A DNA stretch of 62,741 nucleotides. Source: an uncultured Lachnospiraceae bacterium (lineage in GTDB: Bacteria > Bacillota > Clostridia > Lachnospirales > Lachnospiraceae). Location of the stretch: the NCBI GenBank assembly GCA_934401915.1, contig CAKRSV010000012.1, forward strand, positions 1-62,741, written 5' to 3'. The notes under the pieces were generated by a model, which did not search any database, was not told the origin of the DNA, and was given only the letters and a program-made list of their open reading frames with translations. The first letter of the stretch is position 1; each line of letters opens with the position of its first letter. Below are positions 35,941 to 44,432 of this stretch, piece after piece. The position numbers were made by a program, and so were the translations under genes.

Positions 35941-36879
35941 TTACTCTGCGGAGAAGAGCGGAGTCGACAGGTATCTGTCTCCGGAATCCGGAAGCAGTAC
36001 CACGATCACCTTGCCCTTGTTCTCAGGACGCTTTGCAAGCACTGTCGCTGCGTGAAGCGCTGCACCGGAAGAGATACCAACCAGCACGCCCTCCTCTACG
36101 GCGATAGCCTTTCCTGCTGCAAAGGAATCCTCGTTGGAAACCGGGATGATCTCATCATACACTGCGGTGTTGAGAACCTCCGGCACAAATCCTGCTCCTA
36201 TTCCCTGGATCTTGTGCGGTCCTGCTGCTCCACCGGACAGTACCGGGCTGCTCTCCGGTTCTACCGCTACGACCTTCACATTCGGATTCTGTTCTTTCAG
36301 ATATTCGCCAACGCCGGTGATCGTTCCGCCAGTACCCACGCCGGCAACGAAGATATCCACTTTTCCGTCCGTATCCTTCCAGATCTCCGGACCGGTCGTC
36401 GCCTTGTGTACCGCCGGGTTCGCCGGGTTCACAAACTGGCCTAAGATGATGGAGCCCGGAATAGACTCTTTCAGCTCCTCCGCCTTGGCGATCGCGCCTT
36501 TCATTCCCTTAGCGCCATCCGTCAGCACAAGCTCTGCTCCGTATGCCTGTAAGAGTTTTCTTCTCTCAACGCTCATCGTCTCCGGCAGTGTCAGGATCGC
36601 TTTATATCCCTTTGCCGCTGCGACTGCCGCCAAACCGATGCCGGTATTTCCGGAAGTCGGCTCGATGATGGTCGCGCCGGGTTTCAGTTTTCCTTCCTTC
36701 TCTGCCACCTCGATCATATTCAGGGCGATTCGATCCTTTACAGATCCTGCCGGATTCAGATATTCCAGTTTTGCAAGAATGGTTGCATCCTTGATATCGT
36801 TCTTTTCTTCATAGTGGGTAAGCTCCAGTAAAGGAGTGTTTCCAATTAACTCTGTTGCGCTCTTTTTAATGTTTGCCAT
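35941..36879 (-). CDS. cysK: Cysteine synthase (O-acetylserine sulfhydrylase)
   Basis: This 312-residue PLP enzyme makes cysteine from O-acetylserine and sulfide in the cytoplasm. The PLP Lys is K48 in NPAGSVKDR, the substrate loop is [10 protein letters not shown], and the phosphate-binding GTGGT occurs in [12 protein letters not shown]. The start at 36879 has GGAGGA nine bases upstream; an ATG six bases earlier is too close to that site. A good promoter lies 240 bases upstream, and the leader carries a Cys/Met-rich small ORF, so expression is probably tuned to sulfur supply. Confidence 0.96.
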   Translation of the reverse strand: MANIKKSATELIGNTPLLELTHYEEKNDIKDATILAKLEYLNPAGSVKDRIALNMIEVAEKEGKLKPGATIIEPTSGNTGIGLAAVAAAKGYKAILTLPETMSVERRKLLQAYGAELVLTDGAKGMKGAIAKAEELKESIPGSIILGQFVNPANPAVHKATTGPEIWKDTDGKVDIFVAGVGTGGTITGVGEYLKEQNPNVKVVAVEPESSPVLSGGAAGPHKIQGIGAGFVPEVLNTAVYDEIIPVSNEDSFAAGKAIAVEEGVLVGISSGAALHAATVLAKRPENKGKVIVVLLPDSGDRYLSTPLFSAE

Positions 36880-36942
36880 GATCATAATCCTCCGATTTCT
36901 TTTCTTTGTTTTCTATTCTCTACTCCGTCTGCCTATGCAGTA

Positions 36943-37053
36943 TCATGCGTGTGCGTCTTCCCCAAAGCGGCACATCGCGGTCATCCTCATTTCATCTGTC
37001 TTTTTCATTCGACCACTGCAACAGTAATCCCTGCTGCCCACTCTTTTTCTCAC
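36943..37053 (-). CDS. Cys/Met-rich leader ORF upstream of cysK
   Basis: This 36-codon frame lies inside the cysK leader. It starts at GTG 37053, nine bases after AAAGGA; a TTG nine bases earlier is an alternative start. It contains adjacent Cys codons 11-12, a third Cys at 28, and internal Met at 16, 22, 24 and 27, and ends CRFGEDAHA. It is the only frame in the leader with a proper ribosome site. Rich in sulfur amino acids and placed before cysteine synthase, it looks like a regulatory leader peptide. No intrinsic terminator follows it, so control would have to act by translation or another route. I do not recognise the family. Confidence 0.5.
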   Translation of the reverse strand: MRKRVGSRDYCCSGRMKKTDEMRMTAMCRFGEDAHA

Positions 37054-37120
37054 CTGTGCCAATCCTTTCTTTTTGCCTCCGTTACATTTCCTAGTAACCT
37101 TGTATGTTTTGTATGAATTG

Positions 37121-37149
37121 ATAATACCGCAAGATTTTCATGTTGTCAA
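37121..37149 (-). promoter_or_regulatory. cysK promoter
   Basis: On the minus strand TTGACA (37149-37144), a 17-base spacer and TATTAT (37126-37121) form a near-consensus promoter. Just downstream, GTTAC-N8-GTAAC with TACTAGGAAAT (about 37081-37099) is a candidate Rrf2/CymR-type site, a weaker suggestion. Confidence 0.8.
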
Positions 37150-37194
37150 CCGGAAAATAAAATTTCTTTTGGAATTTCTTTTTGCCGGAACACA

Positions 37195-37226
37195 AAAAGC
37201 CGCCAAAGGGTTATCCCTTAGCGACT
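37195..37226 (-). terminator. Terminator after the ECF S-component gene
   Basis: On the minus strand GTCGCTAAGGG pairs, with G-U pairs, with CCCTTTGGCGGC around a four-base loop and is followed by TTTTTGTG. Confidence 0.75.
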
Positions 37227-37304
37227 TTTCTTAATGAAGATTCTATGTCGACGCTGCCATGTATTGCGGCAGGTACTCTTTTTTCTGGAAAATGCTCTGC
37301 GCCG

Positions 37305-37799
37305 TCATTCAAACGTCGCCTTCAGACTTCTCAGCAGCCGGTACAATGGTTTGCCCAGTATCAACATCACAATAAAATTCGAAATACTGTGCGCCACGTC
37401 CCAGGGAAGCCCGCTGATCCAATAGCTGAGCGCATAATGCGGATCCATCGGAAGATAGAACACGGCGAACAGTGCTCCGAAGATCAGGCCAAAACCGCCC
37501 GACACCACCGCCCAGATCAGAAATTCCTCCTTGATCAGGCGCTTTAACAGCAAGGTGATCAGGCATAGCAGCGGCCAGACATAAAGATAACTGAACCACC
37601 ATGTTCCAAAGCCCCACTGAACCAGTTCAAACATGTTAAAGACCGTGACGACCAGATACGTTTCCGCGCCAAAGACCAGTGCATAGATGATCGTCAGCAT
37701 CGTCACCAGTTCCACATTCGGCACAAATTCAAGCGCCACCTTGGAAATATAAAGGATAGCGCTGAGCATGGCTATCCTTGTAAGTTTCCTGCTATTCAT
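37305..37799 (-). CDS. ECF transporter S-component
   Basis: The 164-residue protein has five to six spans and the S-component N-terminus (RKLTRIAMLSAILYISKVALEF), which contacts the shared ECF T-subunit. It follows the DUF4430 gene by four bases. DUF4430 is related to the beta-domain of vitamin-B12-binding transcobalamin, and this gene pair is seen in other Firmicutes, so a corrinoid or similar cofactor is the favoured ligand. The energising EcfAA'T genes are not in the window. No cobalamin riboswitch is visible in the short leader. Confidence 0.8.
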   Translation of the reverse strand: MNSRKLTRIAMLSAILYISKVALEFVPNVELVTMLTIIYALVFGAETYLVVTVFNMFELVQWGFGTWWFSYLYVWPLLCLITLLLKRLIKEEFLIWAVVSGGFGLIFGALFAVFYLPMDPHYALSYWISGLPWDVAHSISNFIVMLILGKPLYRLLRSLKATFE

Positions 37800-37803
37800 C
37801 TGC

Positions 37804-38202
37804 TTACCATCCCTGTGTCAGCGTAAATGTGTAAACATCTCCGTCCACAAGCGGGATCTCATCCGCACCGGTCATTGCCGTCTCGCCATTGACCGTGATA
37901 CACCACCAATACTGATTGTCCAGATCCTCTTCCATCCCATCGAAACCGGTGATATAGATTCCGTAATCCGATTCCTGCCACTCGCATTTCTCCATCTTCC
38001 GCAGGAACTGTCCCAGAAATTCTTCATCGGACGTGTACGTTTCCGTCTGACTGTAGTTGTCCCTGTCCGAGATTACCTCCACCTGAAATTCCTTGCCGCC
38101 TGCGGTTGTGTTCTTTCTGTTCAGCACAATGGCTGCGATCGCTGCCGCTGCAAGAATTACGACAAACGCGACCACGAGAATGATCTTTTTCTTTTTGCTC
38201 AT
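37804..38202 (-). CDS. DUF4430 domain protein, membrane-anchored
   Basis: This 132-residue protein has a Lys-rich N-terminus and one membrane anchor (about 7-26), then an extracellular DUF4430 domain (FQVEVISDRDNYSQTETY ... WWCITVNGETAMTGADEIPLVDGDVYTFTL). Such domains are the bacterial relatives of the transcobalamin/intrinsic-factor ligand-binding domain. The start at 38202 has GAGGAG upstream; the longer frame from 38259 lacks one. With the S-component four bases downstream it probably captures the ligand outside the cell. Confidence 0.8.
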   Translation of the reverse strand: MSKKKKIILVVAFVVILAAAAIAAIVLNRKNTTAGGKEFQVEVISDRDNYSQTETYTSDEEFLGQFLRKMEKCEWQESDYGIYITGFDGMEEDLDNQYWWCITVNGETAMTGADEIPLVDGDVYTFTLTQGW

Positions 38203-38250
38203 AATATTGCTCCTCTTTTCTATCCTTAGATTCTGTTTCCAGTCTCTGCT

Positions 38251-38279
38251 ATTGTACATGATGGAGGTGCATTTGAAAA
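38251..38279 (-). promoter_or_regulatory. Promoter of the DUF4430/ECF operon
   Basis: On the minus strand TTTTCA (38279-38274), a 17-base spacer and TACAAT (38256-38251) lie about 50 bases before the start codon. The -35 is imperfect. Confidence 0.45.
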
Positions 38280-38340
38280 GACGGTAAATTAGCGGAATCT
38301 TTTCTCATGCGGAATACAGACAACCGTCTGCATCACATTC

Positions 38341-39234
38341 TCAATACCTTTGCATTGCATCCTCTGCCTGCTCCCGGCTCAGCTTCAGTTTTTCCTGCAA
38401 CAGCCGAAGGATCTCCTCCTCCGGTCTGTCAAACTGCCGCCCCAGCTCTACGATCTCTTCCATCCTGCCCTCTGTCAGACCGGCACTTCTTCCCTCTTCT
38501 CTTCCCTCCTTTATTCCCTGTTGAATTCCTTCCCTTATTCCTTCCTTTATTCCCTCTTTTCTGATCCTCTGTTCAATTTCAAAACTCTTCATATATGCAA
38601 GCCCTGCCTCTCCGTCCTGCCGGATCGCCGTCACCATCCGGTGCAGTTCTTTCAATTCCTGTGTCACAGCATTCTCCGACACTGATCTCTCCATATAATG
38701 TAACAGCTGTGGTAACCCCTCCGGCATATCGCCGCTGTCCCCACCGGTATACAGAAAGATCGTCTGCGCGCCGTCATCGTAAGGCATCTCCGGCACCTCC
38801 ACGCAGCCGTTCTTTATCGTGTACACCATGCGCCCCAGCCCAAACGGATCATAGGTAGTGATAAAGATCACCACAACATTTCGCAGACCGCTGTACTCCT
38901 CCCCGGACGCCAGGCTCCCGGCATCGATCTTCGCATGGTAAAAGCGCACCCTGCGCGGCAGCGACGCGATCTCCTCTTTCTCAGCATTTTGATCCGGTTC
39001 TATATCAAAAATGCCGCCTGCATTCTCATCCAGATACACGTCCAGCCGCACTCCGTGCGTTTCCCGTCTCTCACCACAGCAGAAATACTGCGGCACCACG
39101 GTCAGCTTTCCCATCGGCCTCCCAAGGATGCAGCTAAGGATATAGCCTGTCGCTTTCTCCCCGTAAGTCTTATGGCTGGTCAGACGGTTCATCAGAAAAT
39201 CATCCACCAGATTCAGTTCCTGTAATGTTCTCAT
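38341..39234 (-). CDS. Rpn-type nuclease / PD-(D/E)XK transposase-like protein, copy 1
   Basis: This 297-residue protein belongs to the Rpn/PDDEXK family often labelled putative transposase. The N-terminal nuclease core has RLDVYLDENAGGIFDIE (about 63-80), supplying the Asp and Glu of the active site. The C-terminus is a charged run of repeated EGIxxG/EG units ending in a helix. The start at 39234 follows AGGAGG; a GTG start six codons earlier would swallow that site. Rpn proteins promote recombination or act in phage defence; the exact role here is unknown. A second copy lies on the far side of the trp operon. Confidence 0.82.
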   Translation of the reverse strand: MRTLQELNLVDDFLMNRLTSHKTYGEKATGYILSCILGRPMGKLTVVPQYFCCGERRETHGVRLDVYLDENAGGIFDIEPDQNAEKEEIASLPRRVRFYHAKIDAGSLASGEEYSGLRNVVVIFITTYDPFGLGRMVYTIKNGCVEVPEMPYDDGAQTIFLYTGGDSGDMPEGLPQLLHYMERSVSENAVTQELKELHRMVTAIRQDGEAGLAYMKSFEIEQRIRKEGIKEGIREGIQQGIKEGREEGRSAGLTEGRMEEIVELGRQFDRPEEEILRLLQEKLKLSREQAEDAMQRY

Positions 39235-39410
39235 TTTTCCTCCTGTTCCCACAGTGCAGGGAAACAGAAGCCCTCCTTATGTGATTCCTCCATTTTCAAT
39301 GCACCATGCTCTTTTTTCGTGTGATGTAAAAGCATAGAATCCATTGAAATGCTGTCAGAAATACAGATCGGCTCGCGCCGTGTGAATCACAGAATATATG
39401 CTTTGTACCG

Positions 39411-39439
39411 ATTATAACAGAACTATATTCTGAATACAA
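39411..39439 (-). promoter_or_regulatory. Promoter of Rpn copy 1
   Basis: On the minus strand TTGTAT (39439-39434), a 17-base spacer and TATAAT (39416-39411). The -35 coincides with the edge of the duplicated unit. Confidence 0.7.
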
Positions 39440-39495
39440 GTGCATTTTCTAACATCTCTTTTCCCGCAGCACGCCTTTCCTTTCAAAACTTTCTA

Positions 39496-39524
39496 TTGAC
39501 AATATCCTATCGCGGCAGTATGAT
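39496..39524 (+). promoter_or_regulatory. trp operon promoter
   Basis: TTGACA (39496-39501), a 17-base spacer and TATGAT (39519-39524) lie immediately upstream of the T-box leader. Confidence 0.85.
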
Positions 39525-39539
39525 AAAGAAAATTTAAAA

Positions 39540-39811
39540 CCGTACAAACCGTTGATGCGGAGATAAAGGTAGTTATGCTCCTACAGAGAGCCCGGGGTGC
39601 TGAGATCGGGTGGAAAACAGATTATCAAATGGACCGCAGAGGGCGCAGTCAAAGGGAAACCGAGTATTCTGCGACGTGAGGCATACGTCAGTTGCCGGGG
39701 ATATGTTGGTATCCTGATAAGTGTACAGCGAAGCTGTAAAACAAGGTGGCACCGCGGATAGATTGTTTATTCGTCCTTGACAGAATCTGATTCTGTCAGG
39801 GACTTTTTTTG
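39540..39811 (+). ncRNA. T-box leader, Trp-specific, with terminator
   Basis: The leader has a long stem I with the AG-bulge-like AGAGAG stretch, a UGG codon at 39630-39632 in the expected specifier position (AAATGGACCGC), and the conserved T-box AAGGTGGCACCGCGG (39743-39757). It ends in a strong terminator: GTCCTTGACAGAATC pairs with GATTCTGTCAGGGAC, followed by a T-run (39773-39811). Uncharged tRNA-Trp should pair with the UGG and the T-box and so allow read-through into trpE. No TRAP or TrpR site is seen. Confidence 0.93.
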
Positions 39812-39878
39812 TTACCGCAAAACAAGTCCAAGCGCCATCCCGCTTTCTGAATGGCGATTTCAATAAGGAGGAAACCCT

Positions 39879-41342
39879 ATGATCAGACCTGAACGCGAAG
39901 AACTGCAAAAACTAAAAGACCTTGGTCAGTACAAGACCGCACCTATCAGCATGGAGATCCTGTCCGATATCAAGACGCCCATCGAGGTACTCCGGATCCT
40001 GCAGAACGTATCCAGCCATTGCTACCTGCTGGAATCTATCTCCGATAACGAAGAATGGGGCCGCTATACTTTTCTCGGCTACGATCCGAGTCTGGAAATC
40101 ACCTGTCAGGACGGGCATATGAAGGCCGGTTCTCTCACCTTCGATACCAGAGAACCCGGTCGTTTTATCCGACAGGTCATCGAAGACCACCGCAGCCCCC
40201 GGTTCGATTATCTTCCTTCGTTCACCGGCGGTCTGGTTGGCTATTTCTCCTATGACTATCTGAAATACGCAGAACCCACGCTCCATCTGGATGCGGTCGA
40301 TACCGAAGGCTTTAAGGATGTCGATCTGATGCTTTTTGATAAGGTCATCGCCTTCGATCACTTCCGCCAGAAGATCATCCTCATCGTGAATATCAGTCTG
40401 GAACATCTGGACACCGAATACAACCGCGGACTTCTGGCCTTGCAGCAGATGGCTGATCTGATCCGGCACGGCCAGCCTGCCAAGGCGACTCCCGGATCCT
40501 GTCTCACGGATTTTAAACCGCTTTTTCAGGAAAAAGAATATTGTGAGATGGTCGAAAAAGCCAAGCACCATATCAAGGAGGGGGACATCTTCCAGATTGT
40601 GCTCTCCAACCGGCTGGAAGCGGAATTCTCAGGAAGCCTCCTGAACACCTACCGGCTTCTGCGGACGCTGAACCCTTCGCCTTATATGTTCTACTTTTCC
40701 AGCAGCGACATGGAGGTGGCCGGCGCCTCCCCCGAGACGCTGGTCAAGCTCGAAAACGGCGTCCTTCACACCTTTCCTCTGGCCGGAACCTGCCCCCGCG
40801 GCAAGACCCCGGAGGAGGATCAGAGTCTGGAAAAGGAACTGCTGGCAGATCCCAAGGAGCTTGCGGAACACAACATGCTGGTGGATCTTGGCCGCAACGA
40901 TATCGGAAAGATCAGCCGGTTTGGCAGCGTGGCTGTAGAAAAGTATCTCAGTATTGAACGATACTCACACGTGATGCACATCGGCTCAACGGTCCGCGGT
41001 GAGATTCTTCCGCAAAAGGATGCTCTGGATGCGGTCGACGCCATTCTTCCGGCGGGCACTCTCTCGGGAGCTCCCAAGATCCGGGCCTGTCAGCTCATCA
41101 ACGATCTGGAGAACAACAAGCGTGGAATTTACGGCGGGGCCATCGGCTATCTTGATTTTACCGGAAATCTGGACACCTGCATCGCCATCCGCATCGCCTA
41201 CAAAAAGGGCGGCAAGGTTTTCGTCCGCAGCGGCGCCGGGATCGTTGCTGACTCGGTTCCCCAGAAAGAATATCAGGAATGTATCAACAAAGCAGCCGCC
41301 GTTGTCAAGGCGCTGCAAATGTCAAAGGAGGTGGATGTATGA
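39879..41342 (+). CDS. trpE: Anthranilate synthase component I
   Basis: This 487-residue enzyme makes anthranilate from chorismate with the ammonia released by TrpG. The N-terminal LLES motif (CYLLESISDNEEWGRYTFLGYDP) is the tryptophan feedback site. The chorismate-binding C-terminal domain shows GDIFQIVLSNR, GASPETLVKLENG, LAGTCPRGKTPEED and RSGAGIVADSVPQKEY. AAGGAGG precedes the ATG. The gene is first in a seven-gene operon behind the T-box, and its stop overlaps the trpG start (ATGA). Confidence 0.97.
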   Translation: MIRPEREELQKLKDLGQYKTAPISMEILSDIKTPIEVLRILQNVSSHCYLLESISDNEEWGRYTFLGYDPSLEITCQDGHMKAGSLTFDTREPGRFIRQVIEDHRSPRFDYLPSFTGGLVGYFSYDYLKYAEPTLHLDAVDTEGFKDVDLMLFDKVIAFDHFRQKIILIVNISLEHLDTEYNRGLLALQQMADLIRHGQPAKATPGSCLTDFKPLFQEKEYCEMVEKAKHHIKEGDIFQIVLSNRLEAEFSGSLLNTYRLLRTLNPSPYMFYFSSSDMEVAGASPETLVKLENGVLHTFPLAGTCPRGKTPEEDQSLEKELLADPKELAEHNMLVDLGRNDIGKISRFGSVAVEKYLSIERYSHVMHIGSTVRGEILPQKDALDAVDAILPAGTLSGAPKIRACQLINDLENNKRGIYGGAIGYLDFTGNLDTCIAIRIAYKKGGKVFVRSGAGIVADSVPQKEYQECINKAAAVVKALQMSKEVDV

Positions 41343-41929
41343 TCCTGCTGATCGACAATTATGACAGTTTTTCTTACAACCTTTATCAGCTTATCGGCTC
41401 GATCGATCCGGATATCCGCGTCGTGCGCAACGACGCCATGACGACTGAAGAGATCGCTGCGCTTTCCCCAAAGGCGATCATCCTTTCCCCAGGTCCCGGC
41501 CGACCGGAGGATGCCGGGATATGCGTAGACGTCGTTCGCCAGCTTGGCAGTCAGTTTCCGGTCCTTGGCGTATGCCTTGGCCATCAGGCTATCTGTCACG
41601 CCTACGGCGGCACGGTCACCTACGCGAAAGAGCTGATGCACGGCAAGCAGTCTATGACATCCGTGTCAGATTCCTGCCCGCTTTTTCAGGATCTTCCAAA
41701 GGAGATCCCGGTCGCCCGCTATCACTCCCTTGCCCTGGCAGCCGATACCCTGCCGCCAGAACTGACGATCACGGCTACCGCTGAGGACGGCGAAGTAATG
41801 GCCGTCGCCCACAAAGCCTATCCGGTTTTCGGCTTGCAGTTTCATCCGGAATCCATCCTTACCCCGGACGGCAAGACCATCCTGAAGAACTTTTTAGAAT
41901 ACAGCGCAAATCTGGCTGCTGCCAGATAA
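41339..41929 (+). CDS. trpG: Anthranilate synthase component II (glutamine amidotransferase)
   Basis: This 196-residue class I amidotransferase has the Cys nucleophile in VCLGHQAICHAYGG (about 80) and the His/Glu pair in LQFHPESIL (about 170). It feeds ammonia to TrpE. It is not fused to TrpD. The start at 41339 overlaps the trpE stop and has AAAGGAGG upstream; the longer frame from 41279 was rejected. Confidence 0.96.
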   Translation: MILLIDNYDSFSYNLYQLIGSIDPDIRVVRNDAMTTEEIAALSPKAIILSPGPGRPEDAGICVDVVRQLGSQFPVLGVCLGHQAICHAYGGTVTYAKELMHGKQSMTSVSDSCPLFQDLPKEIPVARYHSLALAADTLPPELTITATAEDGEVMAVAHKAYPVFGLQFHPESILTPDGKTILKNFLEYSANLAAAR

Positions 41930-41959
41930 ACCACCACCCAACCAAAGGAGGACATACAA

Positions 41960-42976
41960 ATGATCAAAGAAGCCATTGTAAAAATCGTTGACAAACAGGA
42001 TCTGACCTATCAGGAAGCCTATGATGTAATGAATGAGATCATGGGCGGCGAGACCACCCCCACTCAGAACGCCGCCTTTCTGGCCGCGCTTTCCACCAAG
42101 AGCACCAAGGCAGAAACCACCGATGAGATTGCCGGCTGCGCCGCTGCCATGCGGGATCACGCCACCAAAGTCACACCCGGCATGGACGTCATGGAAATTG
42201 TCGGAACCGGCGGGGACGGAGCGCACAGCTTCAATATCTCTACCACATCAGCCCTGGTCGCTGCCGCCGGCGGCATAAAGATCGCCAAGCACGGCAACCG
42301 CGCCGCATCGTCCAAATGCGGTACAGCCGACTGTCTGGAGGCGCTCGGCGTCAACATCGAACAGTCCCCGGAAAAGTGCGTATCTCTGCTGCAAAATGTA
42401 GGAATCTGCTTCTTCTTCGCGCAGAAGTACCACACCTCGATGAAATATGTCGGCGCTATCCGCAAGGAACTGGGGATCCGCACCGTTTTCAATATCTTAG
42501 GGCCGCTGACCAACCCGGCCTCCCCCGCTTATCAGCTTCTCGGCGTCTACGACAGATCATTAGTCGAGCCACTCGCACGGGTATTGACAAGTCTTGGCGT
42601 CAAACGCGGCATGGTCGTCTACGGAGAGGATAAACTGGACGAGATCTCTGCCAGCGCTTCCACTTTTGTCTGCGAATTTTCAGACGGCAGTTACAAGACT
42701 TACACGATCCGTCCGGAGGATTTCGGCCTGCAGACCTGTCGCAAGGAAGATCTGGTCGGCGGCACTCCCCAGGAAAACGCCGCTATCACCTCTTCTATCT
42801 TAAAGGGTGAGCAAGGCCCCAGACGCACCGCCGTCCTGTTAAACGCGGGAGCTGCGCTCTATATCGCTGAAAAGGCCGCTACCATGGAAGAAGGGATCCG
42901 CCTTGCCGGAGAGCTGATCGATTCCGGCGCCGCACTGAAAACCTTTGAAGCATTTGTTGCCGAGAGCAACAGATAG
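41960..42976 (+). CDS. trpD: Anthranilate phosphoribosyltransferase
   Basis: This 338-residue enzyme transfers phosphoribose from PRPP to anthranilate. The PRPP site [14 protein letters not shown] (about 78-92) and [21 protein letters not shown] are diagnostic. AAAGGAGG precedes the ATG, and the gene follows trpG by 30 bases. Confidence 0.97.
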   Translation: MIKEAIVKIVDKQDLTYQEAYDVMNEIMGGETTPTQNAAFLAALSTKSTKAETTDEIAGCAAAMRDHATKVTPGMDVMEIVGTGGDGAHSFNISTTSALVAAAGGIKIAKHGNRAASSKCGTADCLEALGVNIEQSPEKCVSLLQNVGICFFFAQKYHTSMKYVGAIRKELGIRTVFNILGPLTNPASPAYQLLGVYDRSLVEPLARVLTSLGVKRGMVVYGEDKLDEISASASTFVCEFSDGSYKTYTIRPEDFGLQTCRKEDLVGGTPQENAAITSSILKGEQGPRRTAVLLNAGAALYIAEKAATMEEGIRLAGELIDSGAALKTFEAFVAESNR

Positions 42977-42988
42977 AACGGAGTTTTT

Positions 42989-43786
42989 ATGTCAGATATC
43001 CTAATCACCATAGCTGAATATACCAGAGAACGGGTTGCACGCTCCAAATCAGTGCTCTCCACAGAAGAGCTGCGCGAAAAGGTGCTCGCCATGAACGCTT
43101 CCACCGGTTTTCCTTTTGAAAAAGCGCTGTCTGCGGACGGGATCAGCTTTATCTGTGAATGCAAAAAGGCTTCTCCCTCCAAAGGTCTGATCGCCGAAGA
43201 GTTTCCCTATGTCCAGATTGCCAGAGAATATGAGGCTGCAGGTGCATCGTGTATCTCCGTCCTGACAGAACCCAAATGGTTTCTCGGAAAGGACAGCTAC
43301 CTTCAGGAGATTGCCTCGTCCGTTTCCATCCCCTGCATCCGCAAGGATTTTACGATTGACGAGTACATGATCTACGAGGCCAGGATTCTGGGGGCAAGCG
43401 CCGTGCTTCTCATCTGTGCGCTTCTCCCGGAAAAGACCCTGCGAAATTATCTCGCCATCTGCGATACCCTCGGACTCTCCGCACTGGTGGAAGCTCACAC
43501 GGAAGAGGAGGTTGCCTGCGCACTCGCCTGCGGGGCACGGATCATCGGAGTCAACAACCGCAACCTGAAAAATTTTACAGTGGATATCGGCAACAGCGAA
43601 CGGCTGCGCCGGATGATCCCCTCTGACATTCTTTTTGTTGCGGAAAGCGGCATCAAAACGCGTAAGGACGTCGAAGCACTGGAAAAACTGCACGTAGACG
43701 CCGTCCTGATCGGCGAAACGCTGATGCGCGCGCCGGACAAAAAGCATATGCTGGATGAACTGCGCGGAAAGGAGTCTGCCAAATGA
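42989..43786 (+). CDS. trpC: Indole-3-glycerol phosphate synthase
   Basis: This 265-residue TIM-barrel enzyme closes the indole ring. CECKKASPSKGLI (about 50-62) holds the catalytic Lys, followed by RKDFTIDEYMIYEARILGA and GVNNRNLKNFTVD. Its stop overlaps the trpF start by four bases. It is separate from TrpF, unlike the fused enterobacterial protein. Confidence 0.97.
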   Translation: MSDILITIAEYTRERVARSKSVLSTEELREKVLAMNASTGFPFEKALSADGISFICECKKASPSKGLIAEEFPYVQIAREYEAAGASCISVLTEPKWFLGKDSYLQEIASSVSIPCIRKDFTIDEYMIYEARILGASAVLLICALLPEKTLRNYLAICDTLGLSALVEAHTEEEVACALACGARIIGVNNRNLKNFTVDIGNSERLRRMIPSDILFVAESGIKTRKDVEALEKLHVDAVLIGETLMRAPDKKHMLDELRGKESAK

Positions 43787-44388
43787 GCAAAATAAAGATC
43801 TGCGGTCTGCGCACACTCGAAGACGTCCATTACACAAATCAGGTACAGCCGGATTACGCTGGATTTATCTTCGTTCCCGGAAGAAGGCGCTGCATTACCC
43901 CGCAGACTGCCCGTGAACTGCGCTCCCAGCTCTCCCCGGAGATCGCCTCGGTCGGCGTTTTCTGGGACGCCCCTTTAGAGGAGCTGCTTTCCCTTGCAGA
44001 CCAAAATCTTTTTACTGTCATCCAGCTCCACGGAAATGAGGATGCCGGCTATATTCAGGCGTTAAAGGCATCCTGTCCCTTTCCCGTCGTCAAAGCCTTC
44101 TCGATCCGCTCTGCCGCAGATGTAGAGCAGGCGCTTGGGTCGCCGGCAGACTATCTGCTGTTTGACAATGGAAAAGGCGGAACCGGTCAGAGCTTTGACT
44201 GGTCGCTGCTCGGTTCTGTCGGGAAACCCTTTTTCCTCGCAGGCGGGCTGAACGCATCCAACGTAGCCGAAGCCATCACGCATCTTGCCCCCTACGCTGT
44301 GGACACCAGCTCCGGCGTCGAGACAGCCGGGAAAAAGGATCTTTTGAAAATGCGGGCTTTCGTACAGGCTGTGCGAAGCCTTTCCTAA
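43783..44388 (+). CDS. trpF: Phosphoribosylanthranilate isomerase
   Basis: This 201-residue TIM-barrel isomerase begins MSKIKICGLR, where Cys7 is the catalytic base. FVPGRRRCI, VIQLHGNED and FLAGGLNASNV follow, and VDTSSGVET is the phosphate site. It overlaps trpC (ATGA), consistent with tight coupling of steps three and four. Confidence 0.96.
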   Translation: MSKIKICGLRTLEDVHYTNQVQPDYAGFIFVPGRRRCITPQTARELRSQLSPEIASVGVFWDAPLEELLSLADQNLFTVIQLHGNEDAGYIQALKASCPFPVVKAFSIRSAADVEQALGSPADYLLFDNGKGGTGQSFDWSLLGSVGKPFFLAGGLNASNVAEAITHLAPYAVDTSSGVETAGKKDLLKMRAFVQAVRSLS

Positions 44389-44432
44389 AATACTGCACAC
44401 CTGATCACACCATAACCCAAAGGAGGTAACTT

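Larger units (their letters stand above)
38338..39440. repeat. Long direct repeat, copy 1
   Basis: This 1103-bp unit holds an Rpn-type gene with its promoter and upstream region. It is nearly identical to 46480-47522, in the same orientation, apart from a 60-bp in-frame segment missing from copy 2 and scattered substitutions. The outer sequences differ on both sides. Confidence 0.9.

Noticed and set aside
36943..37120. T-box or SAM riboswitch in the cysK leader
   Set aside because: There is no GGTGGnACCGCG T-box core, no terminator and no S-box consensus. The leader is explained better by the small ORF.
37800..38340. Cobalamin riboswitch before the DUF4430/ECF genes
   Set aside because: The leader is only about 50 bases and lacks the B12-box; ligand assignment rests on domain similarity alone.
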